From: Mariniphaga sediminis
GTDB lineage: Bacteria; Bacteroidota; Bacteroidia; Bacteroidales; Prolixibacteraceae
Length of the DNA: 64,000 nucleotides
Direction: 5' to 3'
Assembly: GCF_003573545.1 (NCBI RefSeq)
Contig: NZ_QWET01000008.1
Span: 238,261-302,260, forward strand
The translations under genes were made by a program, and so were the position numbers. Below are positions 46,871 to 57,861 of this stretch, piece by piece (position 1 is the stretch's first letter; each line of letters starts with the position of its first letter). The notes beneath the pieces were generated by a model, which was not told the DNA's origin, ran no database searches, and saw nothing but the letters and a program-made list of their open reading frames with translations.

Positions 46871-48094
46871 TTAGCGTAAAACAGTCAATTCCGCAATATT
46901 CAGAATCACTTCCACCGCTTTTTTCATTGATGGAATGGGAATAAATTCAAATGGTCCGTGAAAATTGTGGCCGCCGGCAAAAACATTGGGGCATGGCAAC
47001 CCTTCGTACGAAAGCCTTGCTCCGTCTGTTCCGCCACGAATCGCTTTTATGTTGGGGGCTACTCCTGCTTTTTTCATTGCTCCTTTGGCAATTTCAACCA
47101 CATGCGGCACAGGTTCAATTTTTTGTCGCATGTTATAGTACTGGTCCTTCATGTCCAAATGAACCAATTCGCGGCCTAACTCCAGGTTTATCAACTGAAC
47201 AATTTCTTTCAACAGTCGTTTTTTCTCTTCAAACTTTGGGGCATCGTGGTCGCGAATAATGTATTGCATCTCTGCCTTTTCCACATTGCCATTCAGCGAC
47301 ATCAGGTGATAAAACCCTTCATATTTCTCTGTATGTTCAGGGCGCTGGGTAGGTGGAAGCATGGAAATAATTTTATAGGCCACCAGCAAGGCATTTATCA
47401 TTTTATTTTTGGCAAACCCGGGATGAACACTGCGTCCCTGAATCGTAATTTTTGCCCCGGCGGCATTAAAATTTTCAAATTCAAGTTCACCAATCTCTCC
47501 GCCGTCAAGCGTGTAGGCAAAATCGGCGCCGAACTTTTTCACATCAAATTTGTCGGCCCCTCTCCCTATTTCTTCATCGGGTGTAAACCCAATTCGTATT
47601 TTACCATGTTTTATTTTTTTGCTGTTCAGCAACATTTCGGCGGCCGTAACAATTTCGGCCACCCCGGCTTTGTCGTCGGCCCCCAAAAGAGTAGTCCCGT
47701 CGGCAGTAATAATTTCCTGGCCTTTGTATTTCATAATTTCCGGAAACTCAACCGGATCGATATCCACCCCGTTTTTCAGGTGAATCGTATTTCCATCATA
47801 CTTTTCAATAATCTGTGGCTGCACATTTTCCCCGGAAAAATCGGGACTGGTATCCACATGCGCAATAAAGCCTACCACCGGCCCGCTGTCATTTCCATTG
47901 GACGGGACAGTAGCCATGAGGTATCCGTTTTCGTCAAGTTCTACTTCTGCAAGACCTATTTCTTTCAATTCGGCTTCCAGTTTTTTCATAAAAACCATTT
48001 GCCTTTCGGTGCTCGGACAGGTTTTGCTTTCAGGGTCAGAAGTGGTAAATTCTTTGGCATAACGTATAAACCGTTCAACAACTTTATCCATCAT
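46871..48094 (-). CDS. pepT: Peptidase T (tripeptide aminopeptidase)
   Basis: This 407-residue M20-family zinc peptidase releases N-terminal residues from tripeptides. His79 and Asp81 in FIAHVDTSPD, the bridging Asp in LLGADDKAGVA and the catalytic Glu pair in TPDEEIGRG are visible, with a lid domain in the middle (about 205-310). Two adjacent starts (48094 and 48091) are equally possible. It is divergent from eno. Confidence 0.95.
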   Translation of the reverse strand: MMDKVVERFIRYAKEFTTSDPESKTCPSTERQMVFMKKLEAELKEIGLAEVELDENGYLMATVPSNGNDSGPVVGFIAHVDTSPDFSGENVQPQIIEKYDGNTIHLKNGVDIDPVEFPEIMKYKGQEIITADGTTLLGADDKAGVAEIVTAAEMLLNSKKIKHGKIRIGFTPDEEIGRGADKFDVKKFGADFAYTLDGGEIGELEFENFNAAGAKITIQGRSVHPGFAKNKMINALLVAYKIISMLPPTQRPEHTEKYEGFYHLMSLNGNVEKAEMQYIIRDHDAPKFEEKKRLLKEIVQLINLELGRELVHLDMKDQYYNMRQKIEPVPHVVEIAKGAMKKAGVAPNIKAIRGGTDGARLSYEGLPCPNVFAGGHNFHGPFEFIPIPSMKKAVEVILNIAELTVLR

Positions 48095-49825
<1,731 letters not shown>

Positions 49826-49833
49826 AAAAAATA

Positions 49834-49875
49834 AGCCCCGTCAGGTTTCAAAATCCAGACGGGGCTCTTTTTTTT
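49834..49875 (+). terminator. Intrinsic terminator of eno
   Basis: A 9-bp GC-rich stem (49834-49842 with 49858-49866, AGCCCCGTC and complement) is followed by C and a T8 run. The A-rich 5' flank gives a weaker U-tract on the minus strand, so it may also serve the convergent DUF349 gene, which ends 15 bases beyond. Confidence 0.9.
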
Positions 49876-49889
49876 ATGACTTCGGGTAA

Positions 49890-52553
49890 CTATTCTTCCG
49901 ATTGATCCATCTCGTCAATCACCCTTATTTTATCTTTCAACAACTCAATTTTTTCCTTCGTTTGCTCAATCTTTTGCTTGACGTCCTCAATCAGCGATTC
50001 AGCATTTTTTGACTTGGCAAAAAATCCAATATTATTGTCGAGCAGCACCAAATCATTTTCCAGTTGCTTCAACTTCGACATATATTTATCGCGCTCGAAA
50101 CGCATTTTATTCTGACCACGCGAAGACTCCGAAAACGAGGCCATTTTAGATCTGAACTTCAACAGGTTCCTCTTCGATTCATCCAACTTCAGGTCATCAA
50201 ACAATTTATCTATTGCTTCCCTGAATCTTCGCTGAATTTCATCCTTTTTCTTAATGGGAACATGCCCGATTTCTGTCCAGCGCCGCTGAAATTCTTTGAG
50301 GTTTCTCAGGTTCTCATCGGCATTATCGGAAGGTTCAAAGCTCTCTACGTCTTCAACAAGTTGTTCTTTATCCTTCAGGTTATCAACCTGTTCAGAGTCG
50401 ATATTGGAAAAATGCTCTGACTTTTTATCGAAAAAATAATCGCAGGCTGCCCTGAAACGCTTCCACAACACATCGGAGTGCTTACGCGAAACCGGACCGA
50501 TTTCTTTCCATTGCTTTTGAATATTGATTAAATCCTGGGTTGTTTTGCGCCAGTCAATGCTGTCCTTCAGCGCTTCGGCCTGCATACACAGGTCAATCTT
50601 CAATTGCAGGTTATTTTGCTGCAACTCTTTATTTTTCGAATAAAACTCACGTTTGGCATCAAAAAAACTATCGCATGCTTCGCGGAAGCGTTTAAAAATT
50701 TTATTGTTGTCCTTGCGGGGAGCAAAACCAATGGTTCGCCACACCTTTTGCAGATTTACCACCTCTTTTGACTTATCAGCCCAATCTTTATGGGTAGCCA
50801 GTTCAAGTTCGTTGATTTCTTCCACCTGCTCACAAAGTGCCCGTTTGGCTTCTAAATTCTTTTTCTGTTCGGTTTTTCGGTTTTCAAAATACTCCTGATG
50901 CTTTTTATTGATTTTGGCTGTCGATGCCTTAAACCGTTCCCAAATATCATCCTTGTTCTCACGCGGAACCGGGCCGATTTCACGCCAGCGTTCATGCAGT
51001 TTCTGCAGGGCATTGAATGCTTTGATTATGTTCGTTTCCAACAACAATTCCTCGGCCTGTTCGCAGAGCCTGATTTTCATTTCCAGGTTCTTTTTCAAAT
51101 CGAGGTCGCGCAGCTCTTTATTGATCTTTATGTAGTCGTAAAAACTTTCTACATGAAAGTGATACGTATCCCACAAATCCTTCATTTTTGATTGCGGAAC
51201 CAGCCCAATCTCACGCCAGCGCTGTTGCAAATCCCTGAATTCCTGGAATGTTTTGTTGATTGATTCCTCTTTGTGGATCAATCCTTTAATATCTTCAATT
51301 ATATCATATTTCAACTGGAGGTTGATCTCTTTTTCCTCATCCAGCTTTTTATTAAATTCATGCCTGATTTGACGATATCGTTTCAGTAAATCTTTGATAT
51401 CCTGCTCATACGGATTTTCTTCTTCCTGAAAGTCTTCTTCTTCTCCCCCTTCTTCCAGAAACTTCTTTTTCTGCTCTTCAATCTCGTCTTTTACATGCTT
51501 GTAAAATGCCGCTTTGATTTCCTCCACATCGTCTTTAACATCGTGGTCACCATTGCTCTCAAGCACATCGCGCAAAGTATTTACCAGTTCGATTTGTGTG
51601 AAGGTTGTATAATCAGGTTTTTCTCTTTTTACAACTTTTGTTTTCTTCCTCTCCTCTTTCCTTTCTTCTCTTTCTTCAGCCTTTATCTCATCGGCTTTCT
51701 CCTCTTCTGGAGCCAGCTTCCCGGATGCTTCTTCCTTCTCTTCTCCCTGCTCAGTCTCATCGGTACCTTCCGGTGACTCTTCCGAAGCTTCCTCCTTTGA
51801 AACACTCTCGGCTACCGGTTCTTCTTCTTTATCGACTTGCTGTAATTCAACGCTTTCCTCTTCCTTTGGAGATTCTTCCTCAACTTCAGGAGCCTTCTCT
51901 ACTTTCGGACTTTCCTCAGCTTCACCCGCTCCTTCACCATCTGGCGTGCTTATTTCGCCGGTTTCAGACTCTGCTTCCCCAGCTTCTTCCTCCAAAGGTT
52001 GTTCTTTCTTTTCATCCACCACTTTCCCTTCTGCCGACACAACCTCTTCTGTTTCTTCCACCTCGGCTTCCATTACCGGCTCAGCGGGAACTTCTTCTGA
52101 TGTATCGGATAATTCTTCTTCCTCAGCAGGCATTCCTGTACTCTGTTTTTCTTCTGCCTCAACCACCTTTGATTCAACCTCTTCCTTTTCCTCTGTTGTT
52201 TCTGGTTCCTTTGTTGTTTCAGGAGCCTGTTCTTCTTCCGGTTCTTCTTTTTCCCCTCTATCGTCTAATCCTTCATCCTCCGGCTGCTCGGTCTCTTCAG
52301 GATCCTTCTTCTCTGTTTCCGAACTTACAGGTCCCCCGGGAGTCATTTGCTCTTCTTCCTCCGTTTGTTCCTGTTTATTCTCAGATGTTTCAAGAGTCTC
52401 AGGTTGTTTTTCCTGTATCTCGCTTTCAGCTTTTACAGCCTTTTCCTCTTGTTTCACCTGCTCATTTGAAGCAGCAGTTTTTCCGGAATTTCCTTCTTCA
52501 GATGTCTGCGTACTTTTTAACCCTTCCGGGTTTTTCAGATCTTTAGGTTCCAT
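49890..52553 (-). CDS. DUF349 repeat protein with long acidic N-terminal region
   Basis: The 887 residues split in two. Residues 1 to about 315 are a disordered stretch of Glu, Pro, Ser and Thr with almost no aromatic residues. The rest is charged helical and holds five DUF349 repeats, each with a WRxIG-type core (RWREIGLVP, RWREIGPVP, VWRTIGFAP, QWKEIGPVS, RWTEIGHVP), followed by a C-terminal coiled coil. DUF349 proteins have no settled function; some are linked to ribosome or RNA processes. There is no signal peptide, so it is cytosolic. Confidence 0.88.
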   Translation of the reverse strand: MEPKDLKNPEGLKSTQTSEEGNSGKTAASNEQVKQEEKAVKAESEIQEKQPETLETSENKQEQTEEEEQMTPGGPVSSETEKKDPEETEQPEDEGLDDRGEKEEPEEEQAPETTKEPETTEEKEEVESKVVEAEEKQSTGMPAEEEELSDTSEEVPAEPVMEAEVEETEEVVSAEGKVVDEKKEQPLEEEAGEAESETGEISTPDGEGAGEAEESPKVEKAPEVEEESPKEEESVELQQVDKEEEPVAESVSKEEASEESPEGTDETEQGEEKEEASGKLAPEEEKADEIKAEEREERKEERKKTKVVKREKPDYTTFTQIELVNTLRDVLESNGDHDVKDDVEEIKAAFYKHVKDEIEEQKKKFLEEGGEEEDFQEEENPYEQDIKDLLKRYRQIRHEFNKKLDEEKEINLQLKYDIIEDIKGLIHKEESINKTFQEFRDLQQRWREIGLVPQSKMKDLWDTYHFHVESFYDYIKINKELRDLDLKKNLEMKIRLCEQAEELLLETNIIKAFNALQKLHERWREIGPVPRENKDDIWERFKASTAKINKKHQEYFENRKTEQKKNLEAKRALCEQVEEINELELATHKDWADKSKEVVNLQKVWRTIGFAPRKDNNKIFKRFREACDSFFDAKREFYSKNKELQQNNLQLKIDLCMQAEALKDSIDWRKTTQDLINIQKQWKEIGPVSRKHSDVLWKRFRAACDYFFDKKSEHFSNIDSEQVDNLKDKEQLVEDVESFEPSDNADENLRNLKEFQRRWTEIGHVPIKKKDEIQRRFREAIDKLFDDLKLDESKRNLLKFRSKMASFSESSRGQNKMRFERDKYMSKLKQLENDLVLLDNNIGFFAKSKNAESLIEDVKQKIEQTKEKIELLKDKIRVIDEMDQSEE

Positions 52554-52885
52554 CTACAAAAATTTAAAAACCATTTATCAATGGTGTGCATAAAATAATC
52601 AGACTACGAAAATAGGGAATTACACCTTAATACTCAAAGTTTTTGAAATCAAAATAAATGAGGGCATCGTAACTAAAGTATAAAAGCATATCCAGAATGA
52701 ATAAATCTGAATTTCAGCATATTTAATTAACATATTCTCTGTATTTATGCTGAAAAACATCCGTAAAAGTTTAATTTTCAACCAAATCAATTCTTCTATT
52801 ATTTTGAAGAATGCCGATTTAGTTCTATTTTATAGGCAAAATAAAAAGCGCTGGAAACCGATAACGAAAAACCATAACCCATTCG
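52554..52885. other. Intergenic region with a 10-bp inverted repeat
   Basis: No supported gene lies in this 332-base gap between divergent genes. The arms 52712-52721 (TTTCAGCATA) and 52746-52755 pair perfectly with a 24-base AT-rich loop. It may be a regulatory site or a chance structure. A 63-residue frame overlapping the phosphatase start was rejected. Confidence 0.4.
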
Positions 52886-53323
52886 ATGAAGATATTTTTT
52901 TTAAGCAACCAAAATTCCTGCAGGAGTCAAATGGCTGAAGCCATCCTTAAAAGTTACGACAAGGAACTGGAAATCTATTCAGCAGGCATTGACCCGGCAA
53001 ATCATGTCAGTCCCATCGCCATAGAAGTGATGGCAGAAATCGGTATCAACCTTGAGCCACATGTTCCGTTGCACTATTCCAAATTTGATCACATGGTGTT
53101 CGATTACCTGATTACAGTGGGAGACGGCACAGTAGAAGAGCTAAAAATTCCGTCTGTTAAATACAACAGAAAAATGCATCTTGGCTTTCACAACCCTTAC
53201 AAAAAATCAAAAAACAAAGATGAAATAAGGCAAAAATGCCGTGAAATAAGGGATGAGATCAAAACGGAGATGGATTACTTTTACCACCGGATATTAAAAA
53301 AGCAAAAAGAAAAATCCGGTTAG
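52886..53323 (+). CDS. Low-molecular-weight phosphatase/ArsC-like protein lacking the catalytic cysteine
   Basis: The N-terminal phosphate loop reads SNQNSCRSQMAE where family members have CxxNSCRSQMAE. The nucleophile position of the C-x5-R loop is Ser7, encoded AGC, while Cys12 and Arg13 remain. The rest, including YSAGIDPANHV and a central domain, follows the family, and the length (145) is near normal. It cannot work by the usual thiol-phosphate mechanism, so it may be a binding protein or use Cys12. Its end overlaps the pepP stop codon by four bases on the other strand. Confidence 0.78.
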   Translation: MKIFFLSNQNSCRSQMAEAILKSYDKELEIYSAGIDPANHVSPIAIEVMAEIGINLEPHVPLHYSKFDHMVFDYLITVGDGTVEELKIPSVKYNRKMHLGFHNPYKKSKNKDEIRQKCREIRDEIKTEMDYFYHRILKKQKEKSG

Positions 53324-54708
53324 CCCGAAACTACTTTTTCTACTTCCTCCGGCTCAATGGGTACTCTTTGGCCAATGAGTTCACATCCACTTTCAGTTAC
53401 CAGCATATCATCCTCTAACCGTATCCCGCCAAAGTCCCTGTATTCATCTACCTTGTCGAAATTAATAAAAGCGGCATTCGTTTTTTCACTTCGCCACTGG
53501 TCAATCAGAGCCGGTATGAAATAAATACCGGGTTCGTTGGTAACTACAAATCCGGGTTGTAAACGCCGTCCCAATCTCAGGGCCGCTTCACCAAACTGCT
53601 CCGACGGCCTTATTTCTTCGTCGTAACCCACATAAACCTGCCCCAAATCTTCCATGTCATGTGCATCGAGGCCCAGCATGTGCCCCAGCCCGTGTGGAAA
53701 AAACAATGCATGTGCCCCGTTTTTTACGGCTTCCTTCACATCCCCTTTCATCAAACCAAGATCTTTCAGGCCGGAGGCCATCACCTCACAAGCTGCCCGG
53801 TGAACCGAAAGAAAAGGCACCCCCGGACGAATGAGTTCTGCAGCCCTGTTATTTGCTGCCAGCACAATGTTGTAAATTTCGCGCTGCTTTTGGGTAAATT
53901 TTCCGCCCACCGGTATTGTACGCGTAAAATCAGAAGCATAATGCAACGACGATTCGGCTCCGGCATCCACCAGCATCAACCGTCCTTCTTTTAACAATTG
54001 GGAATGATCATGATTATGAAGAGTTTCCCCGTTTTGAGATAAAATAACAGGAAAAGAGATCATTCCTCCGCCTGCTGCAGCAATGCCTTCAATCGTCCCG
54101 GCAATTTTCTGCTCCCATGTACCGGGGTGGGCCATTTTCATTGCGGTTACATGCATCTCGTAACCTGTGGCGCTGGCTTTTTCCATCTCTTCCATTTCGC
54201 ACGGTTCTTTCACTGAACGCAAATCGACAACGGCTTTTATCAGTTCCACCGAGGCATATTCGGCAAGACGGTCAACGGAAATCCCGAGAAGCTGCTGCAG
54301 CAAAATTTTATTCTCAGCCCGATAAGGTGACAAAATATGTATTTTCCTGCCCTGCCCGATTATTTTGGAAATAAAATCATTCAGCTTTGCCAACGAAGCA
54401 GTAAGAGTAACGCCAACTCTTTCAGCATTTTCCTGAATGGTAACCTGCGGCCCCATCCAAATGATATCGTCCATATCGACATCATTGCCAAAAATAAAAT
54501 CTTCGCCACTGTCGAAATCAATCGCACCAACCAGACCCGGAAAATCGAGTCCAAATAAATACAAGAACGAACTGTCCTGCCTGAAATGAAACGTATTATC
54601 CCGGTAATTCATAGGTGATTCCACATTCCCCAAAAGCAGGGCTACCCCATTAGATACTCTTTCTTTAAGCTTTCTCCTGCGGTTGATATAAACTTCTTTC
54701 TTAAACAT
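53320..54708 (-). CDS. pepP: Aminopeptidase P family Xaa-Pro peptidase
   Basis: This 462-residue M24B metallopeptidase has an N-terminal creatinase-like domain (about 5-150) and a pita-bread catalytic domain. The dinuclear metal ligands are visible as Asp in LVDAGAES, Asp in YASDFTRT, His in PHGLGHMLGLDAHD, Glu in NEPGIYF and Glu in IRLEDD. It removes N-terminal residues next to proline. No signal peptide is present, so it is cytosolic. Confidence 0.95.
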   Translation of the reverse strand: MFKKEVYINRRRKLKERVSNGVALLLGNVESPMNYRDNTFHFRQDSSFLYLFGLDFPGLVGAIDFDSGEDFIFGNDVDMDDIIWMGPQVTIQENAERVGVTLTASLAKLNDFISKIIGQGRKIHILSPYRAENKILLQQLLGISVDRLAEYASVELIKAVVDLRSVKEPCEMEEMEKASATGYEMHVTAMKMAHPGTWEQKIAGTIEGIAAAGGGMISFPVILSQNGETLHNHDHSQLLKEGRLMLVDAGAESSLHYASDFTRTIPVGGKFTQKQREIYNIVLAANNRAAELIRPGVPFLSVHRAACEVMASGLKDLGLMKGDVKEAVKNGAHALFFPHGLGHMLGLDAHDMEDLGQVYVGYDEEIRPSEQFGEAALRLGRRLQPGFVVTNEPGIYFIPALIDQWRSEKTNAAFINFDKVDEYRDFGGIRLEDDMLVTESGCELIGQRVPIEPEEVEKVVSG

Positions 54709-55189
54709 CTTCTTTCGGTTTATTTTTCCTGATTATCCTACGAATATATAATTTTTAACCCTGATTATTCCAATTTTTTTATTTCAACGTCAGGAAAGAA
54801 TCCAAAATAATTTTTGCCGGTTGAACACAACGGACAATACATATAAATATTAATCTCGTTTGGAAAAAACCGAAAAATACTCCTTATCGTTTCAACGATA
54901 TGCAACTCGTTACCCGGAAGTCTTCAATTGAACCTGCCGGAATAAAACCAACGACTTCCGCTAAAAAAATTTGATGGAACATATGGGAAAAATTCCGTTT
55001 CTTCAAACCATTTTCAATGCCGCTCTTAACGGGAAGTTGTATGAGCCAATCTCGATTCGTTTCTGAGGTACAATACCCACACATTTTATAGTATAACATA
55101 ATTTTTCTTCACATTTCTCTTCTTCATTCCTACTTCTTTTCATTTTAAAAAGAATATATTTACTGCCCAAAATAAACCTGGAAATAAAA
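54709..55189. other. Divergent intergenic region upstream of pepP and the fucosidase
   Basis: This 481-base gap has no supported gene; short minus-strand frames in it lack domain signs. An 8-bp inverted repeat (54915-54922, CGGAAGTC, with 54953-54960) is the only structure noted. No copy of the GntR-type 9-mers was found here. Confidence 0.4.
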
Positions 55190-56842
55190 ATGAAAAGCAT
55201 TATATTGTTTCTCCTCCTTTTTTGTATTCCTTTTTTTCATTTCGGCCAAACATCCGACGGCACCAAACACGATTTTCTAAACCTGAATAAGCCCGAACGT
55301 CTGGAATGGTTTCGTGATCTGGGATTTGGCATGTTCATTCATTTCAGTTTCGACAGCCAGTTGGGCGTTGTTATCAGTCATTCCATGGTTGGCGCGTCGG
55401 ATGACTATCTTGATCGGTTTGTGAATGAACTTCCCAAAACATTCAATCCAAATGAATTTGCCCCGGAAGAAATAGCGAACCTGGCAAAACTGGCGGGCAT
55501 GAAATACATTGTTTTTACCACCAAACACCACTCAGGATTTTGTATGTGGGAAACCCAAACCACCGACTTTAACATCACAAACACACCATACAGAAAAGAT
55601 CTGCTGGCCGAATATGTAACAGCAACACGCAACGCCGGACTGGCAGTCGGATTTTATTTTTCTCCCGAAGATTTTAATTTCCTACATGAAAACGGACAGC
55701 AAGTCCGCCGGCGTTTCCCGGAACCCATTTCGCAACATGTCATGAAAAAATACCTGGAACTTGTTGAACTACAATGCATGGAACTAATGGCCAAATACGG
55801 CAACATTGATATTATTTTCTTTGACGGAGGCGAAGGGCCCCTTCAGGAGAAGTGCAAAAAGGTAGTTTGGGAACTGCAACCCGACATTGTGGTCACCCGT
55901 GGCGCCATCAAAACACCGGAACAAACAGTATTGGGAATTTCATCTGAAGATCCATGGGAATCATGCATTACCATGGGAACGCAATGGGCTTACAAGCCTA
56001 CAAACGAAGAATATAAAACCGGTTCCCGGCTCATCGAAATTCTGATTGAAACCCGTGCAAAAGGAGGAAACCTGTTACTCAATGTAGGCCCCAAACCCAG
56101 CGGAGCATTACCCGAAGAACAGGAAGCCAACCTGCAAGAAATGGCTGCATGGAATTTTATTAACCAGGAAGCTATTGAAAAGGTAAGCCCATGGATTTTG
56201 CCTAACGAAGAAGATATTTGGTTTACCTGGAAACCGGAAGAAAAAACACTGTATGCCTTTTTAACCAAAATCCCGGACTGGCGCCTGGGTGCCCGTAAAG
56301 AATTTGTTATAAAGTCGGCGCTGATTTCGGAGAATAGTGAAGTGAGTGTTTTGGGACAATCGGGTGAACTGGTAGAATACCAACTATCAACAGATGCTAC
56401 GACCTATTTTGAACAAAAAGAAACCGGATTGCAAATTTCATGTGTCCGGGCACAGCGTATTTACAACAATCAAAAGTGGCACAATCCCATCGTATTAAAA
56501 ATGACCAACGTATCTCCGGCATTGCAACCTCCGGCAGTGGCGACCCGCAAAGCTACCCCTTCAGGGCGGGAGGGCAACCAGTTATCACTTCAGGGTGAAG
56601 TTTTAAAAACAGGAGATGCTGCATCGCTGAAAGTTGGATTCCAGTACCGCCAGTACGCCGGATTTGTGGAAGAACTTTATTCTGATGAATGGAAAGAAAC
56701 AGAGAGGCTTGAAGTTAGCGGAACCGGAAATTTTTCCATCGCTCCCGACATAAAAAAAGAAGGCAAAGAGTACCAGATAAGGGCGTTTGTTGATCACCCG
56801 AAATTACGGGTTTTCGGAGATATTGTTCGCGTCAGATACTGA
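55190..56842 (+). CDS. Secreted alpha-L-fucosidase (GH29)
   Basis: This 550-residue enzyme has a signal peptide (1-20) and a GH29 catalytic barrel. GFGMFIHFS, TTKHHSGFCMW (111-120) and the nucleophile Asp212 in IDIIFFDGG are family features. A C-terminal beta-rich region (about 335-550) follows. It removes fucose from glycans such as mucin or host-type N-glycans. It is separated from the sialic acid genes by 308 bases but on the same strand, and fits a sialoglycan diet. Confidence 0.92.
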   Translation: MKSIILFLLLFCIPFFHFGQTSDGTKHDFLNLNKPERLEWFRDLGFGMFIHFSFDSQLGVVISHSMVGASDDYLDRFVNELPKTFNPNEFAPEEIANLAKLAGMKYIVFTTKHHSGFCMWETQTTDFNITNTPYRKDLLAEYVTATRNAGLAVGFYFSPEDFNFLHENGQQVRRRFPEPISQHVMKKYLELVELQCMELMAKYGNIDIIFFDGGEGPLQEKCKKVVWELQPDIVVTRGAIKTPEQTVLGISSEDPWESCITMGTQWAYKPTNEEYKTGSRLIEILIETRAKGGNLLLNVGPKPSGALPEEQEANLQEMAAWNFINQEAIEKVSPWILPNEEDIWFTWKPEEKTLYAFLTKIPDWRLGARKEFVIKSALISENSEVSVLGQSGELVEYQLSTDATTYFEQKETGLQISCVRAQRIYNNQKWHNPIVLKMTNVSPALQPPAVATRKATPSGREGNQLSLQGEVLKTGDAASLKVGFQYRQYAGFVEELYSDEWKETERLEVSGTGNFSIAPDIKKEGKEYQIRAFVDHPKLRVFGDIVRVRY

Positions 56843-57109
56843 TTTCAGTTAATTTCTTCGCCTCCATTTTATCTTCAACATTAAAAATTAAAACCTTGAG
56901 GGTTTCACTATTTATAAAAAATTGAAGCAACGAAACAGGATATATCTCCGGTCGGAGTTATTCTTCTCTTCTCGTTCCATTTTTCTATAGCAATACATTC
57001 AGCATCCAGCATGCTACTATTCCTATCTGACTTACCATTGAACTCTAAAAATATGGGATAGCATCAGGTTAAAAAAATCCTAAAAAACTCTCAGATTAAT
57101 ATTTTTCAC

Positions 57110-57127
57110 TACATTTGTCCTACAAAT
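57110..57127 (+). promoter_or_regulatory. Promoter and overlapping operator of the second GntR gene
   Basis: TACATTTG (57110-57117) is an exact -7 box 33 bases before the start codon. It overlaps the palindrome ATTTGTCCTACAAAT (57113-57127), whose core TGTCCTACA has the TGT-N3-ACA form of FadR-type operators. Binding would block the promoter, so autorepression is likely. The rest of the 56843-57150 gap holds no gene. Confidence 0.65.
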
Positions 57128-57150
57128 AGGTATTATTCTAATAAATAAGC

Positions 57151-57858
57151 ATGAAGGAATTACATACCACAACACTGGCCGATCAGGCAGAAGAGAAAAT
57201 TATCGGATACATAAAAGAGAACCACTTGGTGCCCGGAGATGCCCTTCCCAACGAAATGCAATTTTCTGAGATGATGGGCATTAGCCGGAATGTAGTGCGC
57301 GAAGCCATGAGCCGGCTGCGGATGCTGGGTTTAATAGAGTCGCGGACAAAACGGGGAATTATTGTTACTGAACCCCCGCTACTGAATGGGTTTAAAAAAG
57401 TACTTGACCCGCAATTACTGAGCATTGAAACCATCAAAGACATGATGGGAATGCGCATAGCTCTTGAAGTGGGGATTACCGATTTTATTTTCACCAATAT
57501 TACAGACAACGATATAAAAGAACTGTATGAAATCGTTGCCCGTCAAAAAGCACTTGGCATCAACAGCCTTTCGGCAGAGGACGAGATAAAATTTCATCTC
57601 AAAATATACCAGATTGCCGGGAATCAGTTTATCCTGAAGTTTCAGGAACTAATGCATCCCATCTTCTCGTTTTCCGAACAAAATCATGAGAACTATTTTA
57701 AGCCCATCAGTCAACGGCTAAAAAAGGAGAACAAAATCGTCACACACGCAGACATTCTGGAGTTTATAAAAAAAGGAGACAGAGAGGGCTACCGGAAAGC
57801 TATAAGCATGCATTTGCAACCATACTTGGAATTTCTATACAATTATCAACACAAATAA
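57151..57858 (+). CDS. FadR-type GntR regulator of the sialic acid genes
   Basis: This 235-residue regulator has a winged helix (about 8-78, with LPNEMQFSEMMGISRNVVREAMSRL) and an FCD ligand domain (about 95-225). The lyase gene begins three bases after its stop codon, so the two are co-transcribed. Sialic acid or a catabolite is the probable inducer, as for the NanR proteins of the same family. It is only distantly like the other GntR protein in the window. Confidence 0.9.
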   Translation: MKELHTTTLADQAEEKIIGYIKENHLVPGDALPNEMQFSEMMGISRNVVREAMSRLRMLGLIESRTKRGIIVTEPPLLNGFKKVLDPQLLSIETIKDMMGMRIALEVGITDFIFTNITDNDIKELYEIVARQKALGINSLSAEDEIKFHLKIYQIAGNQFILKFQELMHPIFSFSEQNHENYFKPISQRLKKENKIVTHADILEFIKKGDREGYRKAISMHLQPYLEFLYNYQHK

Positions 57859-57861
57859 CCT

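Noticed and set aside
51605..52546. 313-residue plus-strand frame rich in Leu and Pro
   Set aside because: It is the antisense of the acidic repeat region of the DUF349 gene, where GAA/GAG codons read as TTC/CTC.
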